From Deltaproteobacteria bacterium (GTDB taxonomy: Bacteria; Myxococcota_A; UBA9160; UBA4427), in NCBI GenBank assembly GCA_011051925.1, contig DRKE01000414.1:1-8415 (forward strand): a DNA stretch of 8,415 bases, written 5' to 3'. How positions within the stretch are numbered: position 1 is the stretch's first letter; each line of letters opens with the position of its first letter. Below, in pieces: positions 7,147-8,415 of this stretch. Made by a program: the position numbers and the translations under genes. Under the pieces are notes generated by a model that saw only the letters and a program-made list of their open reading frames with translations, did no database searches and was not told the origin of the DNA.

Positions 7147-8285
7147 ACGAAGAAGAGCGCGTGCTCATCGTCGGGGCGGGAATCGGTGGGCTGGCCCTGG
7201 CCATCGGGCTCGAGCGGCGCGGGTTGCGACCGGTTCTCGTCGAGCGGGCACCCGGATTCGGCGCCGTCGGTGCCGGAATCATCCTCGGGGTCAACGCGAT
7301 GGCGATGCTCCGCCGACTGGGCCTCGACGAATCCGCCCGGCGGGTGGGTCACGTTCTCGGAGTGGGCGAAGTGACCGATCGTCGCGGTCGATGCTTGTCG
7401 CGAATGGACTTCCGGTCGCTCGAGAGCGAATTCGGTCCGACGATCGCGATCCACAGGGCATTCCTCCACGAACTCCTCCTCTCGGCGTGTTCCGATCTCG
7501 AATCCCATACGGGGACGACCGTCGAGCGACTCGTCGATCACGGCGAGGTGGTCGAAGTCGAGTTGTCGGACGGAAGCGTGTCGGAATTCGACCGGGTCAT
7601 CGGGGCGGACGGCCTTCATTCCCGCACTCGAACCCAGATCTTCGGAGAAACACCTCCCACCTACGCTGGGTACACGTGTTGGCGCTTCGTCGTCCGGACT
7701 CCACGGGGCCTCGATCGCATGCAGGAGATGTGGGGCGTGGGCAAACGACTCGGGCTGGTGCCCATCGGTGGAGGTCGGGTCTACTGCTTCGCGTGCGCCA
7801 ACGCACCGGAGGGCGACGAGGATCCGCTCGAGGGACGGATCGAGCGATTCCGAAAGCGCTTTGCCGAGTTCGAAGGGCATGCGCCCGCCGTCGTGGAGCA
7901 GCTCGAAAGAGCGGACCAGCTGATCCACAACGATCTCGCGGAGCGACCCGGTCATGCCTGGCATCGGGGGCGGGTGCTGCTGATCGGCGATGCGGCCCAT
8001 GCGATGACACCGAACATGGGCCAGGGCGCCGCGATGGCTCTGGAAGACGCCGTGATCCTCGTCGAGATGCTGGCCTCCGGAGCTTCGTGGGAAAGGGTCC
8101 TGCCCGCCTTCATCGAGCGGCGTGGACCCCGCGTCCGCTTCGTTGCCGATCAGTCCCGTCGTATCGGGTGGCTGGGACAACTGGAGAGTCGTCCGCTTGC
8201 CGCGTTCCGGAACGGGTTGATGAAGTTGGTGCCGCAGCGGATCGCGGACGCGACCGCTCGTCGGGCCGCCGCCACCAGGATCTAG
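7143..8285 (+). CDS. FAD-dependent monooxygenase (PHBH/salicylate-hydroxylase-like)
   Basis: This 380-residue protein is a class A flavoprotein monooxygenase of usual length. Such enzymes use NAD(P)H and O2 to hydroxylate aromatic or related compounds. The Rossmann FAD motif is VLIVGAGIGG (GxGxxG at 11-16) followed by E34, which binds ribose. The DG motif is IGADGLHSR with D156/G157, and the second FAD motif is GDAAHAMTPNMGQG with G282/D283, P290 and G293-G295. A YAGYTCWR segment and VPIGGGRVYCFA lie in the middle, as in salicylate hydroxylase, 3-hydroxybenzoate 6-hydroxylase and urate hydroxylase (HpxO)-type relatives. No membrane anchor or signal peptide is seen, so it is cytoplasmic. GGAGGG at 7128-7133 lies 9 bases before ATG 7143, inside tetR, and the ATGA overlap indicates translational coupling. 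TetR control is likely. The substrate may be an aromatic acid, a purine-like ring or a secondary metabolite; the sequence does not decide. Confidence 0.92.
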   Translation: MNEEERVLIVGAGIGGLALAIGLERRGLRPVLVERAPGFGAVGAGIILGVNAMAMLRRLGLDESARRVGHVLGVGEVTDRRGRCLSRMDFRSLESEFGPTIAIHRAFLHELLLSACSDLESHTGTTVERLVDHGEVVEVELSDGSVSEFDRVIGADGLHSRTRTQIFGETPPTYAGYTCWRFVVRTPRGLDRMQEMWGVGKRLGLVPIGGGRVYCFACANAPEGDEDPLEGRIERFRKRFAEFEGHAPAVVEQLERADQLIHNDLAERPGHAWHRGRVLLIGDAAHAMTPNMGQGAAMALEDAVILVEMLASGASWERVLPAFIERRGPRVRFVADQSRRIGWLGQLESRPLAAFRNGLMKLVPQRIADATARRAAATRI

Positions 8286-8354
8286 CCCCGGTCCGCCTTT
8301 CGACGACGCCATTCATGGACGGGGATCGGCGTCAGACGGTCGCGCCCCATCCGT

Positions 8355-8415
8355 TCAGCGGTTCTTCAGCTGTTCGAGGACCCGGCCGAAGACCTGGTCG
8401 ATCGTGAAGGAAGCC
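8355..8415 (-). CDS. Probable C-terminal end of a convergent gene, cut by the window edge
   Basis: On the minus strand a frame open from the edge reads ASFTIDQVFGRVLEQLKNR and stops at a TGA at 8355-8357. The composition (an amphipathic helix ending in a basic tail) and the GC-rich third positions look like a real protein terminus. Only 19 residues are visible, so the family is unknown. If real, it converges on the monooxygenase gene with a 69-bp gap (8286-8354). That gap holds only a weak inverted repeat (GACGCC at 8305-8310 with GGCGTC at 8328-8333, no T-run). Confidence 0.4.
   Translation of the reverse strand, partial: ASFTIDQVFGRVLEQLKNR

Noticed and set aside
7032..8312. 426-codon minus-strand open frame opposite the monooxygenase
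   Set aside because: It overlaps a gene with all three FAD motifs, and its own translation is low-complexity and unlike a folded protein.
8305..8333. GACGCC/GGCGTC inverted repeat after the monooxygenase gene as a terminator
   Set aside because: The 6-bp stem has a 17-base loop and no T-run on either strand.
6995..8407. 470-codon plus-strand frame overlapping tetR and the monooxygenase gene
   Set aside because: It is an Arg/Gly-rich shadow in another frame; the true genes in the other frames have clear motifs.

Overview
The window is high-GC bacterial DNA, by eye about 60-65% G+C, with tightly packed genes. Three traits suggest a Gram-negative, metabolically versatile environmental bacterium: a wax ester synthase/diacylglycerol acyltransferase, a lipoprotein-type amidohydrolase and a large soluble hybrid histidine kinase. 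A myxobacterial or other former-deltaproteobacterial lineage would fit the style of the sequence. No ribosomal or other marker gene is present, so the taxonomy is a low-confidence inference. I see no mobile element, tRNA, rRNA or CRISPR array.

Left block (1-4488, all + strand): the C-terminal part of a small zinc-ribbon membrane protein (1-261); an SMP-30/gluconolactonase-family protein (295-1137); a 145-bp spacer with a strong hairpin and a 19-codon leader ORF; a WS/DGAT acyltransferase (1283-2704); and a soluble GAF-HisKA-HATPase-REC hybrid histidine kinase (2734-4488). The spacings are short, so these genes may be co-transcribed. The leader ORF has a strong Shine-Dalgarno (SD) sequence and ends in an ATGA overlap with the acyltransferase start. 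This suggests translational coupling, or control of neutral-lipid synthesis from the leader.

Right block (4546-8285): a minus-strand amidohydrolase lipoprotein (4546-6303) converges on the kinase gene. It is divergent from a TetR-family regulator (6466-7146), which overlaps by 4 bp with an FAD-dependent aromatic-ring-type monooxygenase (7143-8285). The divergent spacer holds a perfect 20-bp dyad just upstream of the tetR start, a good candidate for the TetR operator. A reasonable reading is a small substrate-responsive catabolic module: hydrolysis of an amide or cyclic compound at the envelope and hydroxylation in the cytoplasm, both controlled by the TetR protein. The substrate cannot be read from the sequence.

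The right edge (8355-8415) carries what looks like the last 19 codons of a convergent minus-strand gene. The individual families are known. The least explained parts are the hairpin and coupled leader ORF before the acyltransferase, the two dyads in the divergent spacer, and the Cys/His-rich GAF sensor encoded next to the acyltransferase.
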